From contig OX359202.1 in assembly GCA_947172415.1 (NCBI GenBank), positions 4,822,899 through 4,886,898 of the forward strand: 64,000 bases of DNA. The letters run 5' to 3'. The stretch comes from Chondrosia reniformis. Its lineage: Eukaryota > Porifera > Demospongiae > Chondrillida > Chondrillidae. Under the pieces are notes generated by a model. That model was not told where the DNA came from. It made no database searches and saw only the letters and a program-made list of their open reading frames with translations. The position numbers were made by a program, and so were the translations under genes. Shown one piece after another: positions 46,930-57,597 of this stretch. Numbering within the stretch: position 1 is the stretch's first letter; the number at the start of each line of letters is the position of its first letter.

Positions 46930-47122
46930 TACAAACCAACAGATACAGCAGCAATATAAAATCATCACAGGATGTTTACTATGCGCAGTAGTTAGTTAGT
47001 TACTATGCTACAGACCTTCATCAACTATAAGTAAATAACACAAAACAGCAGTTCATTTTTAAGAGGTGGGGTATGACATGACTTGAATAGTTGTGAATAG
47101 TTGTGAATGGAGTGTTACCCAG

Positions 47123-47473
47123 TCATTCAATAAATGGGTACCATACAGAATCTAATGTCAGTCCACAGTCCAGATTGGTATTGTCTGATCTCCGGATATG
47201 AATGGCCTCTAGAACCCTCCTTCTCCAATAGTGTCTCTCCTCGGTGATAACCTCCACTTTCTCCCAGTCCACTTCATGTTGTGTGTCCCATGCATGCACA
47301 GCAACTCCATTATTTCTATCTCCCCTTCTGACCGCGATCTTGTGCTCCGCTATCCTCTTCTGTGAAGTCCTTTCTGTTTCACCAATATAAACTTTGTTGC
47401 AGTGCTGGCATGGAATTCTGTAAACTACCCCCTTCTTCTTTAGCCTGCCATTTCGTGTCTTAACCATCACCAT
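47123..47473 (-). CDS. GIY-YIG endonuclease domain of a Penelope-like element (fragment)
   Basis: A 116-residue frame: GVVYRIPCQHCNKVYIGETE, then KRIAEHKIAVRRGDRNNGVA, VHAWDTQHEVDW and EAIHIRR. This is the GIY-YIG family in the zinc-knuckle form (CQHC between the YxI and YIG halves) typical of canonical Penelope elements. The upstream RT is missing, so the piece is a 3' remnant ending in a proper stop (47123). A TTGATGAAGG-type hammerhead half lies just beyond (47003-47012, - strand). Confidence 0.75.
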   Translation of the reverse strand: MVMVKTRNGRLKKKGVVYRIPCQHCNKVYIGETERTSQKRIAEHKIAVRRGDRNNGVAVHAWDTQHEVDWEKVEVITEERHYWRRRVLEAIHIRRSDNTNLDCGLTLDSVWYPFIE

Positions 47474-48117
47474 CCGAGGATCAAAATTGGGATAATTAGA
47501 TGTCTAAAATCAGAGCGGAAAAGATTTGTGACCCCAGCACTATAGGAATAATGAACTGGCTCATCTGAAGAGGGTATTTAAGGCCAATGGTTATCCTCAT
47601 TGGGTAATCACCACAGGCCCTATAGGGCCACATGTTCCATCAGCAGAGGAGAGGGCAACACAGCAAGGAGCCAGACAAGATGACTCTCAGAAGAAACCGC
47701 TATTATACTTACCTTATATTTAGGGAATATCGGAACCCATACAACATCTATGTCACCATCTAGGAATTAATATCAGCTGAACCAGGAGTACCAGTAGCTA
47801 AAATTAAAGCAGCACTGTCTTCAGTTTATGAACAGATCAATATTATGTGTAATTGCATTGTAATAAATTCCGTATTCTTTTATAGACATATAGATATCCT
47901 TAAAGGTATTTATATAGCCTATAAGGCCCAAAATTTCACACTCATTGGGCATGCTTTTTAGTTATCTGTAAATGCGCTGTCACCAAGTATTTGCACAAAG
48001 AGCATGATTCAGTTTTTCCTCTTTTCATAAAACTGCATAGTTGCGAAATAACATAAATGGCCTACCGTAAGAAAGATGAATACAATTATGTACATGAAAA
48101 ATCTAATACACTATTTT
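47474..48117. other. Spacer with array-flank sequence
   Basis: 47770-48060 resembles the 3' flank of genes D, G and H (TCAGCTGAACCAGGAGTACC). The rest is unassigned. No gene seen. Confidence 0.5.
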
Positions 48118-49325
48118 CCTACATGCTATTCCTATTCTGTAAAAAGCCTATAGGGGAAGTAAACCTAAAGAGAGTTTTGAATGAAGATACATGAGTCTTT
48201 TCCTTTCTTTCCTCTTTTTCTCCTCCTTTCATCTTCTTTCATCTTCTTCTCCACTGGGTCAGACAGCCATTTCTGGAAATTCTACCCTTCATCAGTGATC
48301 CTGGGAGTCTTTGTCTTTTTCTTGATATCTTCTGTGAATCCTTATATACACTATTTTAGCGCCAAAAGTTGAATAAGGTGTTAACTAGGACACATGATGA
48401 AATTTAATTTTATGAAAGGAATGTAAGTGAAATTAAATTTAAAGAATTAAATCTATTAGTAATCTGGCTTATGTCAGGTAAAACAGACACCGCATAACTA
48501 TTACAGGACACAAGTATATAGGACATATTACATAAGTCTACCCTTAGGTCTTACAGTATTAACATTTCTTTGGAGGTGGGGTAGCACAGTATGGGGTAAC
48601 ACAAGACAGTCCTTAAGCATACTATAGCTACTTTTTGCTTCTATTTGTTTCTAACTAGAGGCTGCCAGGATAGGAAGGTTTTAAAGGTTGATTTAAGCTT
48701 AAAGTATTTGTAACCCTGTTTAATAAGCCTACTGCATAACTGCAGACTTTTAGCCTGAAAACTGGAGAAGTCACTACATATTCTGGAATACCTAATTAGT
48801 TAGTGAAATAAAGACACCATATAGGCTGGGGTATTAGGAATATTACTATCTAGATGGGGGAAATTTACAATGTCAAAGTTAAAGTCCTCTCGCTTATCAT
48901 ATACCTTAGTGATAAATTGGTTACCAGTAATGTTTATATCTAAGTGTAAAAATGGGGATTTTTTAAGGCTGATATTTGTCTTTTTATAAGAATATATAAG
49001 TTCTTTGGTAAATGTCACTAATTGACAGTTCAAAGTCCTTGTTATTGATACATAAAAGGTCATCAATATACCTATAAGATTGGAAAATTTAATAGCTAGG
49101 GTGATGTTACCCTTAAGTAGTCCTTTCATAAACTTGTACTCATAGGCAAACAGAAAAAGATTAGCAACTACAGGGGCACAGTCAGTACCCATAGGGATAC
49201 CCACACATTGCTTAAATACAGAACCGTCTACACATACATAAATGTTGTCAATAAGGTAATTAAAGAGCTCTACTAAATGATCGGCTGTGACTGCTCTATT
49301 GGAGACATTGTTAGACCAAAAGGCT
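48118..49325 (-). mobile_element. Degenerate reverse-transcriptase element ending in R1
   Basis: On the - strand: WSNNVSNRAVTADHLVELF, VGIPMGTDCAPVVANLFLF, YEYKFMKGLLKG, a frameshifted YIDDLL segment near 49070, FITKVYDKREDFNFDIVNFP and NIPNTPAYM, then more frame breaks. It ends in the R1 repeat (48118-48350) with CTGATGA..GAAA. The paralogous fragment is at 33290-34155. RT active-site region recognisable but dead. Possibly Penelope-related, judging from the hammerhead-like end. Confidence 0.75.
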
Positions 49326-49339
49326 TATAATGTGATGTA

Positions 49340-49520
49340 ATGTAATTATTTTTCTATAAAACTTATCTATACACATCACTTCTATGTTTGGGTACATCTA
49401 TCCCTACTTCTACATGATGCGCCCAAACATAGAAGTGATGTGTATTCGTATATAAGTTTCAGACTATAGTGCCATCCCTACTTTTAATTTCATTTTTGAA
49501 TGTTTTTATTTAACTTTGTA
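49340..49520. repeat. FB3-related foldback copy
   Basis: ACACATCACTTCTATGTTTG and its complement surround CTATCCCTACTTCTA; the right side ends GTGCCATCCCTACTTTTAAT as in FB3. Confidence 0.7.
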
Positions 49521-50310
49521 TGGAGAGATGAAACCGAAATGCGTGGGTGATTAATGACAAATGGCTGTTTTTCGAACGAAATCTTCTACTTTAACGTTGA
49601 AAGCGACGCCTAAGATTACTACGTAGGTTACAATTGTTTATTAGGTATATTGGCTAGGCATTTCGTCCGCGAAAATGCCTGTCGGAGGCGGAATTGTGAG
49701 GAACGTGGTGGAATATCTTATACTTTTTCTGAATACGATATAGGCGGATTAAAGGGTCGGGTATATTTTTCGGACCGCGTCGGACCGGACCGACCAATAC
49801 AAAAGATAGGACGGTCCAAATTATTGCGTAACCGGTATAAATGTCGGACCACTGGTATAAATTTCTGACCGTGGTCAGACCATGTAGACGTTAACCGGAG
49901 ATATGAAGTACTCTCGCGCTAGTTCTGCACAACCCAATACATGCATGCACATGCGCGAACCCGGCGCGAAGAAGTGAAACTCATGTTATTGCGAGTCTCC
50001 TAGAACGTAACTTCACACTCATCGTGGTGTAAACCAGGTTTCACATGACAAACTGTCACAGCGTAGACCGACCAGTGCCGAGTCCTAAAGATATAGCAGC
50101 CTTAATTATCCATGCAGTGAGTCGCTTAACAGCATCCACGAAGGTCACACAACTACGTGCACCTGTTGGTGGGCATTGGTCAGAAAAATAGACCGCCATT
50201 TTTACTGACCGGACCAGTCCGGTCGGTCCGACGCGGTCCGAAAAATATACCGGACCGATTAAAGAGGAGGCGGATTAAAGAGGGGGCGGATTACTGAGGT
50301 GACACTGTAT
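49521..50310. mobile_element. MITE M2 remnant (pogo-like), left-truncated
   Basis: Shares GCGTGGGTGATTAAT, GAAAATGCCTG and the right end GAGGTGACACTGTATATA with the full copy in a TDRD9 intron (61312-61758). Interrupted by a hAT-like MITE at 49755-50256. Confidence 0.65.
49755..50256. mobile_element. hAT-like MITE inserted in M2
   Basis: 502 bp with inverted ends (GGTCGGGTATATTTTTCGGA at the left; its near-complement at 50230-50256) and an 8-bp direct repeat GATTAAAG on both sides (49747-49754, 50257-50264), the duplication length of hAT transposons. Rich in CGGACC motifs. No transposase. Confidence 0.8.
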
Positions 50311-50359
50311 ATAATAGGGATCCTGTTATATATGTATACAGTATAAGGTATAATTATAC

Positions 50360-50842
50360 AGAAGGTATATAGTATTGCTAGAGTCTGGTAAGTGTTATTT
50401 CTTAGAACTGTATATATGCATGTTAGGCCTCGACTTACAACTTCTGGAAGACTTCTAACCGGACCGCTTCCATGCATGCATACCACTTTTAGCCATTTGC
50501 AGTCTGTTTCCCGAACAATTTGTAACGGACGTTTTTACTTTTTTATACTAGACTGTAGGCAGCCATGTATATATATACTCTCAAGACCACATGCAATATA
50601 AGGTAGTGAGTAGAGCGTATTCCATGCATGTTAAGCTGATCCGCGATATATGTTGAAAAAAAAACGAGATGATAATTTCCAATTTAAAGCACTTCATGAT
50701 AATAGTTGGCAAGGGAATCGGACGTATTTATTAGCTTATTAAAATGTAGAGAAAATTCTTACGCGGTACTCCTTCCTTTTTTAATTCGGCTAGTACTTCA
50801 AGTCTTAGAGTAAAACAGCGGAATAAGGTGAATAATTGCAAG
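50360..50842 (+). promoter_or_regulatory. Conserved upstream region of gene H
   Basis: Related to upstream regions of E and I (GGCCTCGACTTACAACTTCT, ATTTGCAGTCTGTTTCCCGA, AATAATTGCAAG-ATG). Confidence 0.4.
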
Positions 50843-52879
50843 ATGGAGCTGGCAGAATCTCATGATCAGGTAATATATAGACGTAAAACGCCAAGCAATA
50901 TTGCACTCATTAATATTGAAAGTACATATATATAATGCATAAATTTGAATTAAATTAACTGAATTAAGAATATCAGTATTGACCCATATACATATATCAT
51001 ACTTTTTCTAGATGTGCCAATCACTGTTATAGTGTCATCCCTACTTTTAACTTCATTTTTGAATGTTTTTATTCAACTTGTATTGCCCCTTTTTTCTAGT
51101 TAACATTTGTTTTGAACGTATTCTTGGCGAAAACTCGAAATAAAGTAGTAGATTCATAGACGATATAATCTAAAGTTCTAAATTAAAAAATGGCGTCCGA
51201 AAGGATCCTAAATTTGTCAAATAAGTTTTCTACCGTTCTTTAACATTCAGATTAGAATGTTAAAGGGTCCATAATCGTTACGACTACGACTGTATAAAAG
51301 GCCCTGCGAAGCGGCTAAGTAATTCGATCGCGGGGGCGGCAGTACCTCCAATTTTTCTAACTCGAGTTACTTATAAAATATAGAGAATCAGAAACTTAAT
51401 TAAAAAATGGCGTTCGAAGAGGCCCTAAATTTGGCACTTTCAAAAGTAACACGCTTCGGATAGAGCGCGTTGAAATCTAGGGTATCCTATTCCCTAGTTC
51501 GGAAACATTAATGACGATTTAGTACTTGTGTGTTTCTGCGTAAGTTCGCATGTTAGCGCTAGCTCATTTGAAAAAAGAAGAAGAAATGAGGAATTTCAGA
51601 ATTTGGCCTATTTCGGTTTTACCACTTTGCGAAGGTTCTAGAGCATCGAAACATATTTTGACTTTTAGAAAAGCATGCCAAACGACTGCAAACACTCGAA
51701 TATAACCGAAAATCCTATCGTTGTTGATTTACGAGGTGTTAATTGATAATACATTAGATTGGGCGGCCATGTTTTTTTCGGCCATCCCTACTTAGAGAGT
51801 ACTGCCATACTCTCTGATATGTATTCTCCATTAATATAATCCAAATCAACCATGCAGCCTGCAACTTTACAATTGAATCCTGCCTACCAGTCAATACAAT
51901 GGCAGCCAGTAACAGTAGCACAGCCATCAACTGCAATTGTACACCATCCACAAAATGTTGCCGTGACTACTAACCTGCCCAAATATGCACTGGTTATCAG
52001 TGTTGTGACAACTATAGTCTTTACTGGAGTGCTATATTGGATTCCAGGGCTATTCTGCCTTATTCCAGCTATAGGAACTGCCGTTGCTGTAAGTTTATAA
52101 TTATGCAGTTACTGTAGTGTTTTTGTATGCCTTGCATGCTGCCATTTACCTTATGCACCAAGATTTATTTTGTTTGATATGATTGATCATTACAATCTCT
52201 GAATGATAGGATAATAGTCATGGAAGATTATGATAAGTGATTCTATCATCATAGCCTTTGGGCTTATATAGTGCATTACCCCCTCCCCCTTTCATTGTGA
52301 ATGCTTAGACTGCAGCCTCCATCTTTATTTTTTAAACCACAAGTGTTTCACTTTTGATGGAGTGGTAAATCGACCCACTCATTCAAATTCACCACTGTAT
52401 ACCCTGATACACTTTAAGTAGGGTATAAAATGGCTGTCTGCATGTGGTTCTTTGATTACTTCTTTCATCTTTGATGGCTAGGTAATCACAGGCCATTTAA
52501 ATAGGAGTTTGGTCACCCTACCCAGTCAGATGAGACTTCGGTCACATGGCTGGTACAGTGTAAAAACTTCAGACATTATCCACTTATCCTCCTGGCTGAT
52601 TAAAACCGTACATATGTATATATACCTAGTAAAGTTTCTTGTTATATGTATTATATGTAATGCTTAACCTATATACAGGGCATTATAAAGAAGGAGAAAC
52701 AGAAGATACTGGAGGCAAGAAAATATGGAATTATCAGCCTCATTCTTGTAATAGTGTTCTACATATCCTATCCGATACTGGTGGCTGTTGTTATTGTGTC
52801 ATCAGTCTTTGGGTATATAAATCAACAACAACGGTGCTATAATTATTATTCCTACTACAACAGTAGTTACTATTGTTGA
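50843..52879 (+). CDS. Array member H: small two-pass membrane protein (152 aa)
   Basis: Exons 50843-50869, 51858-52088 and 52679-52879. Start exon type 3 is only nine codons (MELAESHDQ). Exon 2: PATLQLNPAYQSIQWQPVTV, AQPSTAIVHHPQNVAV, NLPKYALVISVVTTIVFTG, LYWIPGLFCLIPAIGTAVA. Exon 3: GIIKKEKQKILEARKYG, helix ISLILVIVFYISYPILVAVV, tail NQQQRCYNYYSYYNSSYYC. Combines a type-3 start with D/G-like membrane exons. Intron 1 contains repeat X. Function unknown; dispanin-like layout. Confidence 0.85.
51005..51790 (+). repeat. Repeat X, copy 2 (intron 1 of gene H)
   Basis: Near-identical to 31215-31980, preceded by about 35 bp of an FB3 arm. Confidence 0.75.
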
Positions 52880-53394
52880 CAGTGTGACAACAGCGCTAGC
52901 ATGGAGGTTACTCATGACCAGCCAAGAATATTTGCTCATTAATCTGCATATAAACCTCTTTTGCAAACTTTGTTATTACAATATTTCCTGTATTCCTTAT
53001 AATTATGCCATATTTCATGCATTTGTTCAAATTTTCATAATGTATCTTTTAATATCAGCTGAATCAGGAGTTACCAGTAGCTAAAATTTCTTTTAATGGA
53101 CTCATAGATATCCTGGCTTAAACTGACCCAAACTTTTTACCAGTGTTCATTGGGCATGCTTTAAAGTTGTCTGTACGTAAATGCTGTCACCAAGTATTAG
53201 CTTCATATCTGATAGAGTGGTAGTACAAAGAGCATGGTTCAATTTTTCTTTTTTCATAACGGCATAATTGCGTAATAATATGAATATTATATCTCAAAGA
53301 CTAGAAAACTTTCAAAGATTTTTTTATCAACGTGCACTGTATAGGCTAGTACATATATACTTGATTGTTGTTGAAGTAGTATCTATCCATAATA
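52880..53394. other. Gene H 3' flank
   Basis: Duplicate of the flank after gene D, and carries the intact (unoccupied) insertion site of the Penelope-like element near 53275-53285. No gene seen. Confidence 0.65.
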
Positions 53395-53790
53395 TTATAA
53401 TAAAATATATGGATGTCGTTAAAAAATTTTGCCAATCGACAGCCAACGAAATTCTAAAGAAAAAAAGGTAGGCCATACCGAACGCTTTCATCCACGACAC
53501 TCAGAGGCCGGCCGGAATCGTCGGTAACGTTCAGCTTATCTAATCTGCCGAAGCAAATTACTACGTTCCGAGTTGAGCTTTGGGTGTCACTTGCGTGAGA
53601 ATAACCAGTTCTTCTCGATTTGGCAGACTCATATAGGCCGAGGAGAACGTACTTCTTGTTCCACGTATCTTCGAGAAATCGTCAAATTATTTCACTTTAA
53701 TTCCAGACCAGAGAATCGTTCCAAGCAATTTTACACTAATAGGCAGTTTTTGCGGCCCATCACTTGAATGTGTCTTGATGGATGGATGAG
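53395..53790 (+). repeat. Repeat family Y, copy 3
   Basis: Matches 25225-25640; followed by sequence that is uninterrupted by the LINE insertions of the 25-32 kb region. Confidence 0.7.
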
Positions 53791-53954
53791 AAAGACTTTT
53801 CATGATGCAGAAATTTGGAAATACAGTGCATGCGTAATCCGATATTTATCGCCTGTACGATTATTAGTATACTTTTTCTGAATTCGTTCAGGATTATATA
53901 GACGGGGGCGTGGATTATCGACTGTACTTATAGTATATAAGGGATGTACTGTTA

Positions 53955-54419
53955 TATATACAGTATAGTATTGCTAAAGTCTGGTAAGTGTACATGTTAT
54001 TTCTTAACTGTGTTAGGCCTCGACTTACAACTTCTGGCCATGGACGGATTCAAATCGGACCGATTCCATGCATACCGCGGTCACTTTGGGTACCGTCACT
54101 TTTAGCCATTTGCAGTCTGTTTCCCGAACAATTTGCAACGGACGTTTTTACTTTTATACTAGACTGTATAGACAACCGTACTGACCCGTATAAGGAGAGC
54201 ATATATATTCCATGTATAAGCTGCATGATCCGCCAGCGATAATGTTGAAAAAGAGCCGGGATGATAATTTCTGATTAACCCATTTTAAAACGTTTCATGA
54301 TATATAGGTTGCATACGTATATATTAGCTTAATAAAATGTATAGAGAAAAATCTTACGCAGTACTCCTTTGGCTAGTACTTCAAGAGTAAAACAGCCGAA
54401 TAAGGTGAATAATTGCAAG
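53955..54419 (+). promoter_or_regulatory. Conserved upstream region of gene I
   Basis: Near-identical to 32165-32653 upstream of member E. Confidence 0.4.
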
Positions 54420-55517
54420 ATGGAGCTGGCAGAATCTCATGATCAGGTAAAACGCCATGCAATATTAATCATATATCGATCATAGACACTCCATGTATAT
54501 ATATATATAGAGAGAGAGAGTTGCATGCAATTCAGTTTAATTTGAAAGTATATAAATTAATGCATGGAGAATATATGTATGTATATGGGTCTACTTATAT
54601 TTTTAATTCTATTAATTTCATTTAATATACTTCATATATATAGATTTTCTATTTTATTTACGTATATGTATTATGTAATTCAAATCAACCATGCATGCAT
54701 GGCCATGCAGCTTGTAACTTTACCTGCCTACCAGTCAATACAATGGCAACCAGTAGCACGGCCAGCTGCAGCAACTGCAACAGTACTAGTACACCATCCA
54801 CATAATGTTGCCGTGACTACTAACCTGCCCAAATATGCACTGTTCATCAGTGCTGTGACAACCATGATATTTGCAGGTGTGCTGTTTTGGATTCCAGGGC
54901 TATTCTGTCTTATTCCAGCTATAGGAACTGCTATTGCTGTAAGTTAATATCCAATTATACATGCCAAATGAAATTAAAACTTCGAATTCACATATACATA
55001 AAAACTTTTTAAATCATTGAATTAAAGGGTATATATATAAGTGTGTTAACAGCATTTATCCTGCATGTATATATAAAATAAAAAGTACAGTACAAGTTAC
55101 TAAATAAATAATCATATGGCTCCAAGAAAGCTAGGATCTAGCAACAGAATGGGTATAGTATCATAAAGTATATAAAGATATATATATATGCTGCATGTGT
55201 TAAAGTATAATCATTGGAAATATATACCATATAAAACATGCAGGCCTAGGCCCAGTTAAGATTTACATGCACACATATATGCATGTATCAAAAACAATAT
55301 CCAAGCAGATATATACTCAATGCATGTATATAGATCTCTGTCCATAATATATTAACCTATTATACAGGGCATTATAAAGAAGGAGAAACATAACATACCA
55401 GAGGCAAGAAAATATGGAATTATCAGCCTCATTCTTGTAATAGTGTTCTACATATCCTATCCGATACTGGTGGCTGTTGTTATTGTGGCATCAGTCTTTG
55501 GCCATGGGTATATATAA
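54420..55517 (+). CDS. Array member I: small two-pass membrane protein (134 aa)
   Basis: Exons 54420-54446, 54711-54938 and 55368-55517. Start exon type 3 (MELAESHDQ). Exon 2: LVTLPAYQSIQWQPVARPAA, TATVLVHHPHNVAV, NLPKYALFISAVTTMIFAG, LFWIPGLFCLIPAIGTAIA. Exon 3: GIIKKEKHNIPEARKYG, second helix, then ASVFGHGYI and stop. The Tyr-rich tail found in the siblings is missing because ATATATATAA closes the frame early; the tail-like sequence persists untranslated downstream. Probably still makes a two-pass protein with a short C-terminus. Confidence 0.8.
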
Positions 55518-55788
55518 ATTGACCACGGTGCTAACTACAGCAGTATATAATTACTATCGTTGACAGTGTGACAACAGACAGCACTAGCACATGCATGCAG
55601 GCATGGAAATTCATGTTTCCCTTTAATCAGCCATACAAGAATATAGTTTTGTTCTTAACCTCTTTTGTAAACTTCATGCACGCTGCATGCATGTACGTAT
55701 TTATATATCAGAAATTGTTACTGGAACAGGTGCATGTACGTAGCTACATACATGTCTACATATGTAACTGCATGCTTCGGAATTCGAA

Positions 55789-56128
55789 GTAAATACATAG
55801 GGATGGCATTTATATATAATGTAGCCGAAGTAAGGATCAATGTTCAGAGTGTACGTATACGTAGGTGGATGGCCCAAATACCTTACCAACATATACTGAA
55901 ACTTAATTAAGTGACTTAACTATGTATGTACAAAACATTGCACTTAAATTATGGTAACATGCAATTCTGTAAGGTGCATATAAACATAAAAGTGATGTGC
56001 AAGTTAGTGATCATACTAAATATCAGTATATATATATGCCACCCCTATAAGGCCCATTATATATGGCTAGCCAATACCACAAGTCTTATACTTTGATAAG
56101 TTTCCAGGTCTGCCATCCCTATGTTTAC
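55789..56128. mobile_element. MITE M3 with GTAAACATAGGGATGGCA-like ends
   Basis: Inverted ends GTAAATACATAGGGATGGCA (55789) and TGCCATCCCTATGTTTAC (56111-56128). 340 bp, no coding capacity. Related by the GGGATGGCA core to FB3. Confidence 0.7.
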
Positions 56129-57597
56129 CTTTTGAAAATTAATGATTTATTATTTAACTGGAATTTATATATGCACATGCATTTTCCCTATTTTTTTAAA
56201 GTTATAAGGTACATACATACATGTACAGTGGGACCCCAATAACACTTAATAAAAGAATATATGTACATGTATTATGGATAAAGTAATAATACTTTCTAGT
56301 GGTGGTCTCAATTCATTTGCATAACATCTAATAATTTGATATTGGAATAAAAGTTAGGTGATTATTTCAAATTCATAATAATTACCCTAGCTAGTGCACA
56401 TGTTGTGTAACACAAATACTTACTGTATGAAGCATTTTGAATAATTTGGTTGAATTAATAATTCTAGTCAGTCCCTTGAATACGTATTCTATTGGGCCTA
56501 CTGTACTATACACTACTTTTATATTTTTTGAATACTTCTAAAAATATATGCAGGAGTGAATATCTGCATGCTTACCACTTCAATCAGTTTGCATACCTTA
56601 TAACATGCATATACATGTACATACGTACGTATGTTTGATTAACGCTGAATATGGGACAATATGTAATTTTAAAATTAAAAGATATCAAAATGATTGGCTG
56701 TTATTAAAAACTTCCAACACGTTTCAACTTGATGATTATACCAAATCAAAAAGCTGGCCCTTGAAGTTCTTCCAGTAAAAGTGATTCTTCGTACTGATGA
56801 GCTTTAGTTTGTAAGTGCTTAAGAAGTGAATATGGAGTTAAAAATGATTGGTTGCAAAGTTGACACTCAACATCAATTGCCTGCTGGGAGCTATATAGAG
56901 AAAAGGGATAGCATTTACTAAACACTAATTGGCCACAAATAAGGTTTGAATAGGATTATATAGACATCAATCACATCATGCAAGACTGCTACATTTCAGG
57001 GTGTTCAGCAGTAAATTAACACAAATACTGATGATTGAAACAAATATGTAATTCAAGTTAAAAAAAAAGTATTTTGCTGCACTCGAATTATTAGGCCACT
57101 TTGGTTAATTTAAACTCCCTGATGCCACCATTTTTAATTAAAATGTAATATTAATAGATTTATTATAGTGATATATGCACATAAAGATGGAAAAAAGTGG
57201 ATGTATTAAGCCAGGCTGGGGCCATGAGTCACTAAGTTGAAATTTATATATTGAATCTGCAGCAGGCAAAAGTGTGAAACAGAAAAATGTGTATAGTCTT
57301 AAAATAAATCTTAATAGTCTTGTAAAAACCAAAAGATGGCTAAGACGTTTTTCGATGTGCCAAATTATAAACACATCTTTAACTAGTAGGAAATATGCAT
57401 AGAAAGACATTCTATTTTCAAAATGACACTTCCAAAAACCCTAATATAATAATAACAGCTAGGCTAGGAGGATAATGCTCTTTAGGCATAAACAGTCAAA
57501 CATAATTTTAAGTACATTCAACTTGTGAATTTTATACAGAAACACAAATATATGTAGAAGCCTTTATCTAAAGTCATGGTATGGTCATGTGATGATA
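56129..57597. other. Intergenic spacer / TDRD9 3' flank
   Basis: AT-rich sequence between the array and TDRD9. No gene, exon or repeat family was recognised here. Confidence 0.5.

Noticed and set aside
43051-46934. Target-site duplication of the gypsy element (ggacc / aaacc)
   Set aside because: The flanks differ and the match is too short to support.
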